NCBI RefSeq assembly: GCF_016755635.1
Contig: NZ_CP051500.1
Coordinates: 434,001-498,000 of the forward strand
Direction of reading: 5' to 3'
Source of the DNA: Helicobacter pylori
GTDB taxonomy: Bacteria > Campylobacterota > Campylobacteria > Campylobacterales > Helicobacteraceae
DNA: 64,000 nt
Both the position numbers and the translations under genes were made by a program. Shown piece by piece: positions 27,383 to 36,731 of this stretch. Below the pieces are notes generated by a model. The model did no database searches. It saw nothing but the letters and a program-made list of their open reading frames with translations, and was not told where the DNA came from. Position 1 is the stretch's first letter; each line of letters starts with the position of its first letter.

Positions 27383-30343
27383 GTGCAGTTTTTTAGCAAA
27401 TTAAACGAGTTTAAAGATGAAGTTTTTAGCACGCCTAAGGCTAAAGAATACATTGACATAGCGAGCGGTTTTCATAAGCTTTTTAAAAACGATGCTAAGA
27501 TCGCCGAGAGCTTAAAGCCAGCCACTACTAAGAATTTAAGCCAAGGTTTAGCGACCACTCTTAGCGGAGCGTTAAAATACCAATGGACTAAATTCACGCT
27601 AGGGACACTATACAGGAACGCACCCGATCGCATTTTAGGGATAAAATTACCCAAAGCTTTAAACGAAGCCACCGCAGGAGCGGCTTTAAAGTATCACATT
27701 AAAAGAGCGTTAGAAAGAAGCCACTCTATAAGCGATTTTAGTAAGCAGTTAGATTTAAGCGCTAAAAACTCACAATTTAGCAACAACACGCTTAAAATCA
27801 TTGAAGAGCTTAATAACGGCGTTAAACAAGCTAGCGAAGAGTTAAGCAAGAAAGCGAGCGATTTAGAACACGCTATAACACCAATTAAAGAATTTGGAAA
27901 GAATTACCCCGAGTTTGCTCTAAAGCCTAAGGAAGCGTTAGAGAAATTATTACAAGAGAAAAACGGACAAGTCGCAGGCGCAGCGTATAGGGACGATTTA
28001 GGAGGGATTGATCTTGTTTGGGGTAAGCCAAAGACTAAAGACAGCAACGGCTATGGGTTAGCGCATATATTAGAACGAAGAGAACAGCAAGCGCTTTCTG
28101 ATGGATTAGGTGAAGCAGAAGCTAAAGAATACGCTTTAAATATCGTTAAATCAATCCCTGAAGTGTTAGAGAAAGGATCTAAAGGGACGGATCATTTAGG
28201 GCGTGTGTTTGTAGATTACGGTAATAAGAGAGTAGGTTTAAATAACACATGGGATAACAAAGATTTAGAAAATCATTGGGTAATAAGCAGTTATGAATTA
28301 CGAGATACAACAACAGAGAAGCCAACGCATTTTCCGACCTCGCAAGCAATTACTAAAGAAAAGGACATTTATTCTTTAAACTCTGTAGGATCTAATCCTA
28401 CCACAAACCCATTAAAAACGCAAGATTTAAGCCCGCTTGAACTTGCCAAAGCCGAAAAGCTTGCCAAATTAGAAAGCGAGAAGTTAGAAAGCGAAAAAGA
28501 GTTTTTGAAAGCTAAAGAGCAAGAACAAGCGCGCAAAGCCGCTTTAAAAAAGAAATTAGAACACGAGCGAGGCAATGCAGGCAATATTGAAAGCCAGACT
28601 AAAATAGAAGTAGGAGAGGATATACCTACGAATGTGCAAGAGCAACTACCTAAAAGCCGAGTAAGGCTAAACGAACGAGAGATTTACGATCTAGATTATG
28701 CAATCGTGAAAGCCAAAGATTTAAAACCAAGCTTCACTACAGGCGGGACACAAAAACGCACCGACATGAACGAAGAGCAGATTAAAAGCATCGCTGAAAA
28801 TTTTGATCCTAAAAAGATATTTGGGAGCGGAGGTTTTGAAGATTTGCCGATCATTTTACACGACGGCCAAGTGATCGCAGGAAACCACCGAATCCAAGGC
28901 ATGCTCAATTTCACGCCTAAAAGCCGTTTTGCTTACGAGAAAGCGATCAAAGAATACTATCACATAGACTTAAAGCCGGACGAGTTGTTAGTGCGCATGC
29001 CTTCTAATCGTTTGAATAACACTGAGATCAACAATTTAGCGGCTTCTAGCAATCAAGGACGCTTTAATAGCGAAAGCGATCACGCTATAGCGGTTTTAAG
29101 CCACTATGAAGCCAAATTAAAAGAATTAGAAACCAAGTTAAACGCTGACAGCGTCTATTCTTTAAAAAATATCGTTGCTAAAAACCTTAATTTTGACAAA
29201 GCCACACACCCTAATGTAGGAGATAGCAACCTTGCGCTTTTAATGTATAACATGCCAAGGACTAAAACGCAAGGGATAGAATTACTCAACCGCTGGCAGA
29301 AAGAATTTTCTAACGACACTAAAAGCTACGAAAAAGTGAAAAAAATGTTTGTAGATAACGCCGGCAGTTTTCATAATCTAATCCACGATATGAGCTTCCC
29401 TAATGTGAGTTTAAACGCTTATTTAAGCGATATCATGGATCGGTCTTTTGCGAACTTAAAGAACTACCAAAGCACGAGCGAGAGCCTGAAAGACTTGAGC
29501 GAGAAATTTTATAAAACGAGTTCTTTAGAGATGTTTGAAAAGAGCGATCAAACCACAAGCGATATCAGCGAGATTTTAGGAGGAGCAATAGCGCGCTTTG
29601 CGAGGTTTGATGATCCTTCTAAGGCGTTATTTGAAGCTTTAAAGAGCGAAAACATTAAAAAAGGTTTGAAAGAATTTAAGATCGCAGATGTTACTAAAGA
29701 CATGTTTAATCCTAATAGTAAGGAATTTAAGGATATTGATATTTACGACTTTACGCATTATCTTTTAATGGTTAATAGAGATCCTAGCGAAAGTAACGAG
29801 AGTTTAAAGCGCTTGATAGAAGCCGTTAAGGACATGCAAAAAGAAAACGCTAAAATTAAAGTAAGCCAAAAGAGCGCAGAAGAAAGCGAGATTAAAGAAC
29901 GAGCCTTTAAAGTCATAGAAGACAAAGAAGCGTTTTTGAAAGATTTGAACGCTATCAAACCCATGCAATTACCGAAAGAGATTGATACCGAGAGCTTTTT
30001 AAACGCTTTTAACGGCGTTAAAAATAAAGAAAATTTCATTAAACATTTAAAGAGTAATCCTGACAGCACGCACCGATTAGCTTATTTGCATTTAGTAGAA
30101 CCTACCTTAAAAGAACCCGATATTACGCTTATTTTCAAAGAGCAAGGTAAGGAAGTCAAAAAAGAACATATCAAAGCCTTCCAAGGCGATCCTAAAACGA
30201 TTTATTATTTTTTAGTTACGCAAGATAACGATAATAAGCTTATTACAGGATTGAAAGTTAAACCGATTTATATTAAAGCAGAGATTGACAAGGCGGACAT
30301 TATCCACTCTTTCATTCCGCAGGCAAGAACGCTTAAAGAATAA
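27383..30343 (+). CDS. large phage-like polyvalent protein: barnase/EndoU-like nuclease and ParB/DdrB-like domains (HP0488 type)
   Basis: This 986-residue protein looks like a phage or mobile-element polyvalent protein. A helical N-terminus (1-190) is followed by a nuclease of the barnase-EndoU-ColicinE5-RelE superfamily (DUF3519 type) near residues 193-310: QVAGAAYRDDLGGIDLVWG, the catalytic-like GYGLAHILERR, FVDYGNKRVGLNN and HWVISSYELRD. A coiled coil (about 350-395) leads to a ParB/DdrB-like domain: GTQKRTDMNEEQIKSIAENF near 455 and HDGQVIAGNHRIQGML near 493. The last 450 residues are helical and unassigned. The start is GTG 27383, with a stop seven codons earlier and no good ribosome-binding site, so the N-terminus may be truncated. 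Domain reading is by motif only. Confidence 0.75.
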   Translation: MQFFSKLNEFKDEVFSTPKAKEYIDIASGFHKLFKNDAKIAESLKPATTKNLSQGLATTLSGALKYQWTKFTLGTLYRNAPDRILGIKLPKALNEATAGAALKYHIKRALERSHSISDFSKQLDLSAKNSQFSNNTLKIIEELNNGVKQASEELSKKASDLEHAITPIKEFGKNYPEFALKPKEALEKLLQEKNGQVAGAAYRDDLGGIDLVWGKPKTKDSNGYGLAHILERREQQALSDGLGEAEAKEYALNIVKSIPEVLEKGSKGTDHLGRVFVDYGNKRVGLNNTWDNKDLENHWVISSYELRDTTTEKPTHFPTSQAITKEKDIYSLNSVGSNPTTNPLKTQDLSPLELAKAEKLAKLESEKLESEKEFLKAKEQEQARKAALKKKLEHERGNAGNIESQTKIEVGEDIPTNVQEQLPKSRVRLNEREIYDLDYAIVKAKDLKPSFTTGGTQKRTDMNEEQIKSIAENFDPKKIFGSGGFEDLPIILHDGQVIAGNHRIQGMLNFTPKSRFAYEKAIKEYYHIDLKPDELLVRMPSNRLNNTEINNLAASSNQGRFNSESDHAIAVLSHYEAKLKELETKLNADSVYSLKNIVAKNLNFDKATHPNVGDSNLALLMYNMPRTKTQGIELLNRWQKEFSNDTKSYEKVKKMFVDNAGSFHNLIHDMSFPNVSLNAYLSDIMDRSFANLKNYQSTSESLKDLSEKFYKTSSLEMFEKSDQTTSDISEILGGAIARFARFDDPSKALFEALKSENIKKGLKEFKIADVTKDMFNPNSKEFKDIDIYDFTHYLLMVNRDPSESNESLKRLIEAVKDMQKENAKIKVSQKSAEESEIKERAFKVIEDKEAFLKDLNAIKPMQLPKEIDTESFLNAFNGVKNKENFIKHLKSNPDSTHRLAYLHLVEPTLKEPDITLIFKEQGKEVKKEHIKAFQGDPKTIYYFLVTQDNDNKLITGLKVKPIYIKAEIDKADIIHSFIPQARTLKE

Positions 30344-30410
30344 GCCGATGGAGTGGGCTTGCATTGAAACTATAAAACAAAAGATCTAAAAAGTCAAGGA
30401 GTAAGAAAAA

Positions 30411-31205
30411 ATGATCAATTACCCTAATCTCCCTAATAGCACGCTAGAAATTACCGAGCAGCCCGAAGTGAAAGAAATCACTAACGAATTACTAAAGCAA
30501 CTACAGAGCGCTTTAAATTCTAATAGTCTTTTTACCGAGCAAATACAGCTAAGCCTTAAAGGGATTGTTAGGATTTTAGAAGTGCTTTTGAGTTTGGATT
30601 TTTTCAAAAACGCCAACGAGATCGATAGCAGTTTAAGAAACTCCATTGAATGGCTGAGTAACGCCGGCGAGAGCTTGAAAAATAAAATGAAAGAATACGA
30701 GGCCTTTTTCAATGATTTCAATACAAGCATGCATGCCAACGAGCAAGAAGTAACCAACACTTTAAACGCTAACACCGAGAACATCAAAAGCGAGATTAAA
30801 AAGCTAGAAAATCAAATCATAGAAACCACTACAAAGCTTTTAACGAGCTATCAAATCTTTTTAAACCAAGCACGAGATAACGCTAATCATCAAATCACCG
30901 AAAACAAAACCCAAAGCCTTGAAGCCATAACACAAGCTAAAAACAACGCTAACAACGAAATAAACACGAATAAAACCGCAAGCCTTGAAGCGCTAAAGCA
31001 AGAAAAAACCCAAGCCACAAGCGAGATTAACGAAGCGAAAAAAACCGCCTTTAACGAACTTTTAGAAACCTTAAAGCCGAAGTTTAGCGGCTTGTTTGCG
31101 GGCGTGTATTATATTCGCAATGTGATTTATATCCAAGGCGGATGGGAGCAGAAAGTCAAGGATTTAAGCGACTACACGCTAGAGGAAAGCAAGAAAGGAG
31201 AGTGA
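30411..31205 (+). CDS. coiled-coil protein of phage tail-fibre type (HP0489 type)
   Basis: This 264-residue protein follows the polyvalent gene after 67 bases and has a strong AAGGAG site. After about 90 mixed residues, a long coiled coil runs from about residue 95 to 220, rich in Asn, Gln, Lys and Thr (ENKTQSLEAITQAKNNANNE, then NTNKTASLEALKQEKTQ), with an imperfect repeat of about 22 residues. A short C-terminal beta segment (LFAGVYYIRNVIYIQGGWEQ) resembles the tip region of tail-fibre-like proteins. No enzyme motif is present. With the neighbouring gene it suggests a phage-derived pair. Function is unknown and the fibre idea is inference. Confidence 0.65.
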   Translation: MINYPNLPNSTLEITEQPEVKEITNELLKQLQSALNSNSLFTEQIQLSLKGIVRILEVLLSLDFFKNANEIDSSLRNSIEWLSNAGESLKNKMKEYEAFFNDFNTSMHANEQEVTNTLNANTENIKSEIKKLENQIIETTTKLLTSYQIFLNQARDNANHQITENKTQSLEAITQAKNNANNEINTNKTASLEALKQEKTQATSEINEAKKTAFNELLETLKPKFSGLFAGVYYIRNVIYIQGGWEQKVKDLSDYTLEESKKGE

Positions 31206-31225
31206 AATTTTAAATTGAGAAATTG

Positions 31226-31411
31226 ATGAAGATTTGTTTTGTGCGGAATTTAGGGTAACGCTTCAAAAATGCAATGATTAGGAAACCAACCACAGGACAA
31301 ATTAAAACATGGTTTAAAAATCCTTTTAACAAAGAGAGCTTTAAAAGGGTTGTAACATTAACTCTCATTGAGCGTATGGGTGTGAGAAAAATAAGCCTCA
31401 AATCCGTTTAA
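31226..31411 (+). pseudogene. small decayed ORF downstream of the phage-like pair
   Basis: In one plus-strand frame, ATG at 31226 opens a 10-codon peptide ending at TAA 31256. The same frame then runs from ATG 31274 for 45 codons (IRKPTTGQIKTWFKNPFNKE...) to TAA at 31409. The coherent second part and the shared frame suggest one small gene of about 60 codons with a single nonsense change. There is no good ribosome-binding site. A new start at 31274 is the alternative. I recognise no family. Confidence 0.4.
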
Positions 31412-31571
31412 ATCTTGGATCTGTTCTCATCAAACATGAATGGCTAATTTTTTGACTAACGCCAAGCTCTTTGCTATGGATTGTAAAAAATGTTTTTAGC
31501 ATTTTTTAGATTTTATTACCCGTATTTGATGAGAGCCAAGCTTTTTTTATTTTATAAAAAGGCTGTATCAA

Positions 31572-32708
31572 TCACAAGGAAATGTAATCCACTTCTTTGG
31601 GTTTTTGATGGTTGGCAATGAGTTGCTTACAGGTCGCAACGCCTTCTGAAGTGCCAACCATTAATAGCTTGGATTCGCTTGCAATGATCGTTTCTCCATC
31701 GGGCATGGGGATGTATTTGCCATCTTTTTGAGTGATACCAATCACAAACGCTTTAGCGATCTCTCTAAAATGGGCTTCTTTTAATTTCCTTAACACAAGC
31801 CAGCTGGTTTTAGGGACAATCACTTCCTCTAAGTCTAAAAGCGTGTCTTTTTTATTGATAAAGCGCTCTAAGATATTTTCCATATCCGGACGCACCGCCA
31901 TCGCGCTCACTCTCTGCGCCATGAGTTTTGTAGGGGAAACCACCATATCAGCCCCTAATTTTTTTAATTTTTCTAAGCCTTCATCGCTATGCGCGCTCGC
32001 AATGATGTAGTAAGGTTTGCGCTTTAATTCCTTTTCAAACAAGCGCACGCTCACCATTAACGCCACATTCACCGGTAAAATCTTAGACAAAGCCACAACG
32101 CCCCTAGCGCTGCTTAAGTGGGTTTTTAGCATGGCTAAATTGGTGTGCGGATCGCCTATGATATAGTAGGGGTATTTGTGTTTAATGGCTTCTTCTTCAA
32201 AACTGGGGTCATTATCCACGACCACAAAGGGGATTTGAGCAGAGCGGAATTGCTTGCTCAATTCAATGGTGTATTCATTGTGGTAACAAATCACATAATG
32301 ATCCTTAAGGCGCGCGATTTTATAAATCATACCTTTCTCCTTAATCAATCTGGTAAGCGTGCCTTTATTGACCACGCTAACTAAAATAGCCACGCTAAAG
32401 GCAATAATTCCTGCCCCAAAAAACATTAAAATGGAAGTTAAAAAAATACTTATAGGCCCAAACTGGCTTTCATTTAAAGCGCCAAACCCTGTAGCTGTCA
32501 TGGTGTAAGTCGTTTGGAAGAAAGCTTGCATAAGGCTATAATTTTCTAGGGCGAAGTATCCCAGAGTGCCTAAAAGCACGAGCAATTGGATTAAAATAAG
32601 CGGGAGTCTAAAGACCTTAAATTGCTCATAGATTTCAGAATTTAAATTGACTTCTGGCTGAATTTCATCGTCTTTTTTGATTTTAAAAAATTTCAACTTT
32701 TCAAACAA
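31572..32708 (-). CDS. kchA: potassium channel with RCK/TrkA regulatory domain (HpKchA type)
   Basis: This 378-residue protein is a two-TM potassium channel with a cytoplasmic RCK domain, like MthK-type channels. Two membrane helices flank a pore loop with the selectivity filter TMTATGFGALNE (GFG variant of GYG) near residue 64. The TrkA-N/RCK part follows (DHYVICYHNEYTIELSKQFR near residue 122), and a TrkA-C segment ends the chain. I start it at TTG 32708, eight bases after AGGA; TTG 32714 is also possible. The channel at this position is known to be needed for potassium uptake and mouse colonisation. It lies downstream of rpmB and of an unannotated small membrane ORF on the same strand, so co-transcription is likely. 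Confidence 0.9.
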   Translation of the reverse strand: MFEKLKFFKIKKDDEIQPEVNLNSEIYEQFKVFRLPLILIQLLVLLGTLGYFALENYSLMQAFFQTTYTMTATGFGALNESQFGPISIFLTSILMFFGAGIIAFSVAILVSVVNKGTLTRLIKEKGMIYKIARLKDHYVICYHNEYTIELSKQFRSAQIPFVVVDNDPSFEEEAIKHKYPYYIIGDPHTNLAMLKTHLSSARGVVALSKILPVNVALMVSVRLFEKELKRKPYYIIASAHSDEGLEKLKKLGADMVVSPTKLMAQRVSAMAVRPDMENILERFINKKDTLLDLEEVIVPKTSWLVLRKLKEAHFREIAKAFVIGITQKDGKYIPMPDGETIIASESKLLMVGTSEGVATCKQLIANHQKPKEVDYISL

Positions 32709-32722
32709 AACCAATTCCTAGA

Positions 32723-32869
32723 TCAAAATAAATTCTTTTGAAAGCGTTTACCTCTAAATTTAATCAAAACGCTAAACCTAAGCTGTGTTTTAATCTCAAA
32801 AAGAAGTTTAGATCTCAAGGGGAGTTTTAAAAAGGTTATCAAAAACACCAAAACCACCCCTACAATCAA
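32723..32869 (-). CDS. unannotated small single-membrane protein between rpmB and the potassium channel
   Basis: A minus-strand frame is open directly after the rpmB stop (TAG, 32891-32893), in the same frame as rpmB, and runs 56 codons to TGA at 32723. It would encode one hydrophobic helix (FLSVLIVGVVLVFLITFLKL) and a basic tail (FRGKRFQKNLF). No ATG is present; TTG at 32869 (48 residues) is the most natural start, with CTG at 32878 an alternative, and no clear ribosome-binding site is seen. It ends 15 bases before the channel start, so it fits between the two genes. It is either a coupled membrane peptide or a readthrough tail of L28. No homologue is known to me. Confidence 0.45.
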   Translation of the reverse strand: MIVGVVLVFLITFLKLPLRSKLLFEIKTQLRFSVLIKFRGKRFQKNLF

Positions 32870-32890
32870 AACGGACAGAAATTCTAAAAA

Positions 32891-33079
32891 CTAAGCCCCT
32901 TTACGCATGGTTCTTAAAGTGGAAGCAGCCACTTTAATGCGTTTAGTCGTGCCGTCGTCTAATTGGATCTTAATCGATCGCAAGTTAGGGAGTAAGCGGC
33001 GTTTATTTTTGTTGTTCGCATGACTGACATGATTGCCTATCATAGGCCCTTTGAAAGTTAAAGCGCATCTTTTTGCCAT
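32891..33079 (-). CDS. rpmB: 50S ribosomal protein L28
   Basis: Ribosomal protein bL28 of the large subunit, 62 residues. The N-terminal [20 protein letters not shown] and the basic [12 protein letters not shown] segment are the family's hallmarks, followed by the [14 protein letters not shown] helix. The cysteine at residue 5 is a remnant of the zinc-site type. It is transcribed on the minus strand from upstream of 33079, probably together with the small ORF and potassium channel downstream. The stop codon is unusual only in that the frame stays open after it (see the adjacent small ORF). Confidence 0.95.
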   Translation of the reverse strand: MAKRCALTFKGPMIGNHVSHANNKNKRRLLPNLRSIKIQLDDGTTKRIKVAASTLRTMRKGA

Positions 33080-33125
33080 TGTGTATCCTTAAATATTGAA
33101 ATAAACTTTGCATCATACTTAAAAT

Positions 33126-33141
33126 AGCCTTTAAAAAGGCT
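33126..33141 (-). terminator. hairpin terminator after the HpaA-like gene
   Basis: On the minus strand AGCCTTT and AAAGGCT form a compact perfect stem around two unpaired bases, followed by ATTTTAAG. It lies about 40 bases past the stop of the lipoprotein gene. Confidence 0.5.
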
Positions 33142-33178
33142 GATTTTAAGGCTAATTTTTAAATGGTTCGTTTAAGAA

Positions 33179-34018
33179 CTACTTTTTTTGAGGCATAGAA
33201 CTTTTAAAGCCTTTCATTCTGTCAATAGCGTCTCGGTATTTGGCAATATTTTCTTCTGTAAGTTCTGTTACAGCTTTTTTCATGACAACCGCATACATTC
33301 TGTTTAAGATCTTATGTATCGCATCTTCTTTATTCTTTTCCAAATCTTCATGGATAATGCTGTTTGAAGAATCAAACCCTCCAGAATTACTGTGTTTGTA
33401 AGTATAGGTCATCGCTTGAAAAGTCCCTACTTCCACAGCAAAATCATGGACGACACGATTGCTTTCTGGCTCATAAAAATTAAACCACACAGAGCCTGAG
33501 CTTTGATCCACTAGCGTGTCTAAATTAGGATTATTGGGATCTTTTACATTCATTTTCAAATCTTCTAAGATTCCTACCCACCCTTTCAAATCCAAAACGG
33601 AAAAAATCTTTCTCTTATCTTGTGCATTTAAAGCTTTTTCATCTTGAAAACGCAACACTTGATAGCCTCTTTTTTCAAAAATAGTTTGGATTTGATTGAC
33701 TAAAGCGTCTTGAAACTTATCAATATAGGGTTTTAGATTATCGCTCACTTGAATGTGCGGCGCTAAAATACCTACAATATGGTGGTTTTGTGGGGCTTGA
33801 ACAATATGTATCGGATAATTAAAATCTAGCGGCGTAACATCAGAGCTTGTTTTCATTCTTTCATGAGTTTGAACTGGTTGTTGATTTTTGGCGTCATTTT
33901 GTGTTTTTGTTTCAGCGCTTGGATTCATCGCGCAACCGATCAACACGCTTGAAAGCCCTAAAGCAACTAACATTTTAGAATAAACTCTAACCTTTTTAAA
34001 AATAAGCGAACGCTCCAT
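33179..34018 (-). CDS. HpaA-family outer membrane lipoprotein paralogue (HP0492 type)
   Basis: This 279-residue lipoprotein belongs to the HpaA (flagellar sheath adhesin/neuraminyllactose-binding hemagglutinin) family, whose best-known member is HpaA itself. The lipobox LIGC (SSVLIGCAM) stands near residue 29 behind an N-terminal hydrophobic stretch. The family body includes PLDFNYPIHIVQAPQNHH, YIDKFQDALVNQIQTIFEKRGYQVLRF and the TELTEENIAKYRDAIDRMKG C-terminus. This is one of several paralogues in the genus; surface exposure and the ligand are not proven by sequence. It has no operon partner and lies divergent from mraY. A hairpin terminator follows at 33126-33141. Confidence 0.88.
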   Translation of the reverse strand: MERSLIFKKVRVYSKMLVALGLSSVLIGCAMNPSAETKTQNDAKNQQPVQTHERMKTSSDVTPLDFNYPIHIVQAPQNHHIVGILAPHIQVSDNLKPYIDKFQDALVNQIQTIFEKRGYQVLRFQDEKALNAQDKRKIFSVLDLKGWVGILEDLKMNVKDPNNPNLDTLVDQSSGSVWFNFYEPESNRVVHDFAVEVGTFQAMTYTYKHSNSGGFDSSNSIIHEDLEKNKEDAIHKILNRMYAVVMKKAVTELTEENIAKYRDAIDRMKGFKSSMPQKK

Positions 34019-34092
34019 AAAAGACTCCTAAAAATTAAAATAATCTCCTATCTTACTCTATTCATGCTATTTTTAAGTAAACCAATTTGCGC

Positions 34093-34098
34093 TACAAT
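34093..34098 (+). promoter_or_regulatory. -10 box of mraY-murD
   Basis: TACAAT preceded by TTGCGC, 45 bases upstream of the mraY ATG. It would give a leader of about 38 bases and drive both genes. Confidence 0.5.
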
Positions 34099-34142
34099 TT
34101 TATTTTTTCTAAATTTCAAGCATGGCGGTTTTAGGGGATTTT

Positions 34143-35204
34143 ATGCTCTATTCTTTACTATATGGCTATTTTAATATCAATCTTTTCCAGTATTTGACCT
34201 TTAGAGCAGGGTTAGGGTTTTTCATAGCCTTTTTCCTCACGCTTTTTTTAATGCCTAAATTCATTCTATGGGCCAAGGCTAAAAAGGCTAACCAGCCCAT
34301 TTCTAGCTTCGTGCCAAGCCACCAGAATAAAAAGGATACCCCTACGATGGGGGGGATTGTTTTTGTTTTTGCAACCATTGTTGCGAGCGTGTTGTGCGCA
34401 TCTTTGGGTAATCTTTATGTGTTGTTAGGGATAATAGTGTTAGTGGGCTTTAGTTTTGTGGGTTTTAAAGACGATTACACTAAAATCAACCAACAAAATA
34501 ACGCCGGAATGAGCGCGAAAATGAAATTTGGCATGCTGTTTGTCCTTTCGCTTGTGGTGTCTGTTTTATTGAGCCTTAAGGGGTTAGACACTTTTTTATA
34601 CGCGCCTTTTTTGAAAAACCCCTTGTTTGAAATGCCCACGATGTTAGCGGTTGGTTTTTGGGTGTTGGTTTTTTTATCCACGAGCAATGCGGTGAATTTA
34701 ACCGACGGGTTAGACGGCTTAGCGAGCGTGCCTAGCATTTTCACCCTCTTAAGCCTTTCTATCTTTGTGTATGTGGCAGGGAATGCGGAATTTTCTAAAT
34801 ACTTACTTTATCCTAAAGTCATAGATGTGGGGGAATTGTTTGTTGTCTCGCTAGCGTTAGTGGGATCGCTCTTTGGCTTTTTGTGGTATAACTGCAACCC
34901 GGCAAGCGTGTTTATGGGCGATAGCGGGAGTTTGGCTTTGGGAGGGTTTATCGCTTATAACGCTATCGTTTCGCATAATGAAATCTTACTCGTTTTAATG
35001 GGATCTATTTTTGTAATAGAAACTCTGTCTGTGATCTTGCAAGTAGGGAGTTATAAAACCCGTAAAAAACGCCTTTTTTTAATGGCGCCCATCCATCATC
35101 ATTTTGAGCAAAAGGGTTGGGCAGAAAATAAGGTGATCGTGCGTTTTTGGATCATTTCCATGCTGAGTAATTTAGTCGCTCTTTTAAGCTTGAAGGTGCG
35201 TTGA
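34143..35204 (+). CDS. mraY: phospho-N-acetylmuramoyl-pentapeptide transferase MraY
   Basis: MraY transfers phospho-MurNAc-pentapeptide to undecaprenyl phosphate, forming lipid I at the inner membrane. The start is the ATG at 34143, behind AGGGGATTTT, giving the normal 353 residues; a longer frame from 34122 is unlikely. Ten membrane helices alternate with cytoplasmic loops holding [11 protein letters not shown], the catalytic [10 protein letters not shown] (near residue 107), [12 protein letters not shown] (near 186) and the [12 protein letters not shown] motif (near 259), then [13 protein letters not shown] near the C-terminus. murD starts 1 base after the stop, so the two form a tight pair for cell-wall precursor synthesis. 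Confidence 0.95.
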   Translation: MLYSLLYGYFNINLFQYLTFRAGLGFFIAFFLTLFLMPKFILWAKAKKANQPISSFVPSHQNKKDTPTMGGIVFVFATIVASVLCASLGNLYVLLGIIVLVGFSFVGFKDDYTKINQQNNAGMSAKMKFGMLFVLSLVVSVLLSLKGLDTFLYAPFLKNPLFEMPTMLAVGFWVLVFLSTSNAVNLTDGLDGLASVPSIFTLLSLSIFVYVAGNAEFSKYLLYPKVIDVGELFVVSLALVGSLFGFLWYNCNPASVFMGDSGSLALGGFIAYNAIVSHNEILLVLMGSIFVIETLSVILQVGSYKTRKKRLFLMAPIHHHFEQKGWAENKVIVRFWIISMLSNLVALLSLKVR

Positions 35205-35205
35205 A

Positions 35206-36474
35206 ATGAAAATCTCTTTATTGGGGCATGGCAAAACCACTCTAGCTTTGGGGCGTTTTTTTAAAAAAAACCATAACGAAGTCAAATTTTTTGACGATAA
35301 ATTCCTTTCATCTTTTAAAGATAGCGAGGGTTTTCTTTGCTACCCTAGTAAGGATTTTAACCCTAATGATTCCCAACTAGAGATAGTCAGCCCGGGCATT
35401 AGTTTCACGCACCCTTTAGTCATGAAAGCCAAGCATTTAATGAGCGAATACGATTATATTGATAGCTTGTTTGATTCTGTTTTCATGCCTACTATAATCA
35501 GTATTAGCGGCACTAACGGGAAAACCACCACGACAGAAATGCTCACCATGCTTTTAGAAGATTTTAAGGCTGTGAGTGGGGGGAATATCGGCACGCCCTT
35601 GATTGAATTGTTTGAAAAGCAATCGCCCTTGTGGGTGTTAGAAACAAGCTCTTTTTCTTTGCATTACACTAACAAGGCTTACCCTTTAATCTACTTGCTC
35701 ATCAATGTCAAAGCCGATCATTTGACTTGGCATTGCAATTTTGAAAATTATTTGAACGCTAAACTCAAGGTTTTAACATTGATGCCTAAAACTTCGCTCG
35801 CTATCCTCCCTTTAAAATTCAAAGAACACCCTATTATTCAAAACTCGCAAGCGCAAAAAATCTTTTTTGACACAAGCGAAGAGATTTTAGAGCGTTTAGA
35901 AATCCCTTCTAACTCTCTTTTTTTTAAGGGAGCGTTTTTATTAGACGCAGCCTTAGCCCTTTTGGTTTATGAGCAATTTTTAAAAATAAAGAATTTAAAA
36001 TGGCAAGATTATAGAGAAAACGCCTTTAAAAGACTGAACGCTTTTAAAATCGGCTCGCATAAAATGGAAGAGTTTAGGGATAAACAAGGGCGTTTGTGGG
36101 TAGATGACAGCAAAGCCACGAATATTGATGCCACCTTACAAGCCCTAAAAACCTTTAAAAACCAAAAAATCCATTTGATTTTAGGGGGCGATATTAAAGG
36201 GGTCAATTTAACCCCCCTTTTTGAAGAGTTTAAAAACTATAAAATAAGCCTTTATGCCATAGGATCAAGCGCTTTTATCATCCAAGCCTTAGCGTTAGAA
36301 TTTAATGTTTCTTGTCAGGTTTGTTTAAAGTTAGAAAAAGCGGTTCAAGAAATTAAAAGCGTTTTATCGCAAAATGAAATTGCCTTGCTTTCACCCAGCG
36401 CGGCCAGTTTGGATCAATTTTCTTCGTATAAAGAAAGGGGTGAAAAATTCAAGGCGTTTGTTTTAAAAGATTAA
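35206..36474 (+). CDS. murD: UDP-N-acetylmuramoylalanine-D-glutamate ligase MurD
   Basis: MurD adds D-glutamate to UDP-MurNAc-L-alanine in the cytoplasm, using ATP. The chain has 422 residues. The ATP-binding P-loop is [16 protein letters not shown] near residue 100, the Mur-ligase substrate site [16 protein letters not shown] near residue 300, and the C-terminal domain opens with [11 protein letters not shown] and ends [20 protein letters not shown]. The N-terminal [13 protein letters not shown] segment is the UDP-binding fold. Its stop overlaps the stop of the convergent DUF493 gene by four bases. It belongs with mraY; murI further down the window supplies D-glutamate for this step. Confidence 0.94.
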   Translation: MKISLLGHGKTTLALGRFFKKNHNEVKFFDDKFLSSFKDSEGFLCYPSKDFNPNDSQLEIVSPGISFTHPLVMKAKHLMSEYDYIDSLFDSVFMPTIISISGTNGKTTTTEMLTMLLEDFKAVSGGNIGTPLIELFEKQSPLWVLETSSFSLHYTNKAYPLIYLLINVKADHLTWHCNFENYLNAKLKVLTLMPKTSLAILPLKFKEHPIIQNSQAQKIFFDTSEEILERLEIPSNSLFFKGAFLLDAALALLVYEQFLKIKNLKWQDYRENAFKRLNAFKIGSHKMEEFRDKQGRLWVDDSKATNIDATLQALKTFKNQKIHLILGGDIKGVNLTPLFEEFKNYKISLYAIGSSAFIIQALALEFNVSCQVCLKLEKAVQEIKSVLSQNEIALLSPSAASLDQFSSYKERGEKFKAFVLKD

Positions 36475-36731
36475 AGCACATGCGCCACAGCGTCTAATTG
36501 TGAGATTTTTTGAAAAATCTCGTTCCGTTCTGCTTCGCTTGAAACTTCCATAGAAACGTTAAAGCTATAAAATTTAGCGTTTTTAGAAGTGTTTTTAAAT
36601 TCCAATTTAAAGGGGCGTTGGTAGGTTTCTAAAAGCTCTTTTAACGCGCTTGTATCGTTAGTGGTCATAATCACCCTATAATCCCAAAGACAAGGGTAAA
36701 TGATAGTGGGTTTTTCTGAATCAGACGGCAC
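36471..36731 (-). CDS. DUF493/YbeD-like protein (HP0495 type)
   Basis: This small protein belongs to the DUF493 (YbeD) family, a ferredoxin-like ACT-type fold of unknown cellular role; a structure of the H. pylori member exists as I recall. The start is GTG at 36731, with AAGGAG (36735-36740) just upstream on the minus strand. This gives 86 residues, and residues upstream of it in the longer frame belong to the overlapping ybgC gene. The body is [15 protein letters not shown], then [21 protein letters not shown]. It overlaps ybgC by 11 bases and converges on murD with a four-base overlap of stop codons, a very compact arrangement. Confidence 0.85.
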   Translation of the reverse strand: MPSDSEKPTIIYPCLWDYRVIMTTNDTSALKELLETYQRPFKLEFKNTSKNAKFYSFNVSMEVSSEAERNEIFQKISQLDAVAHVL

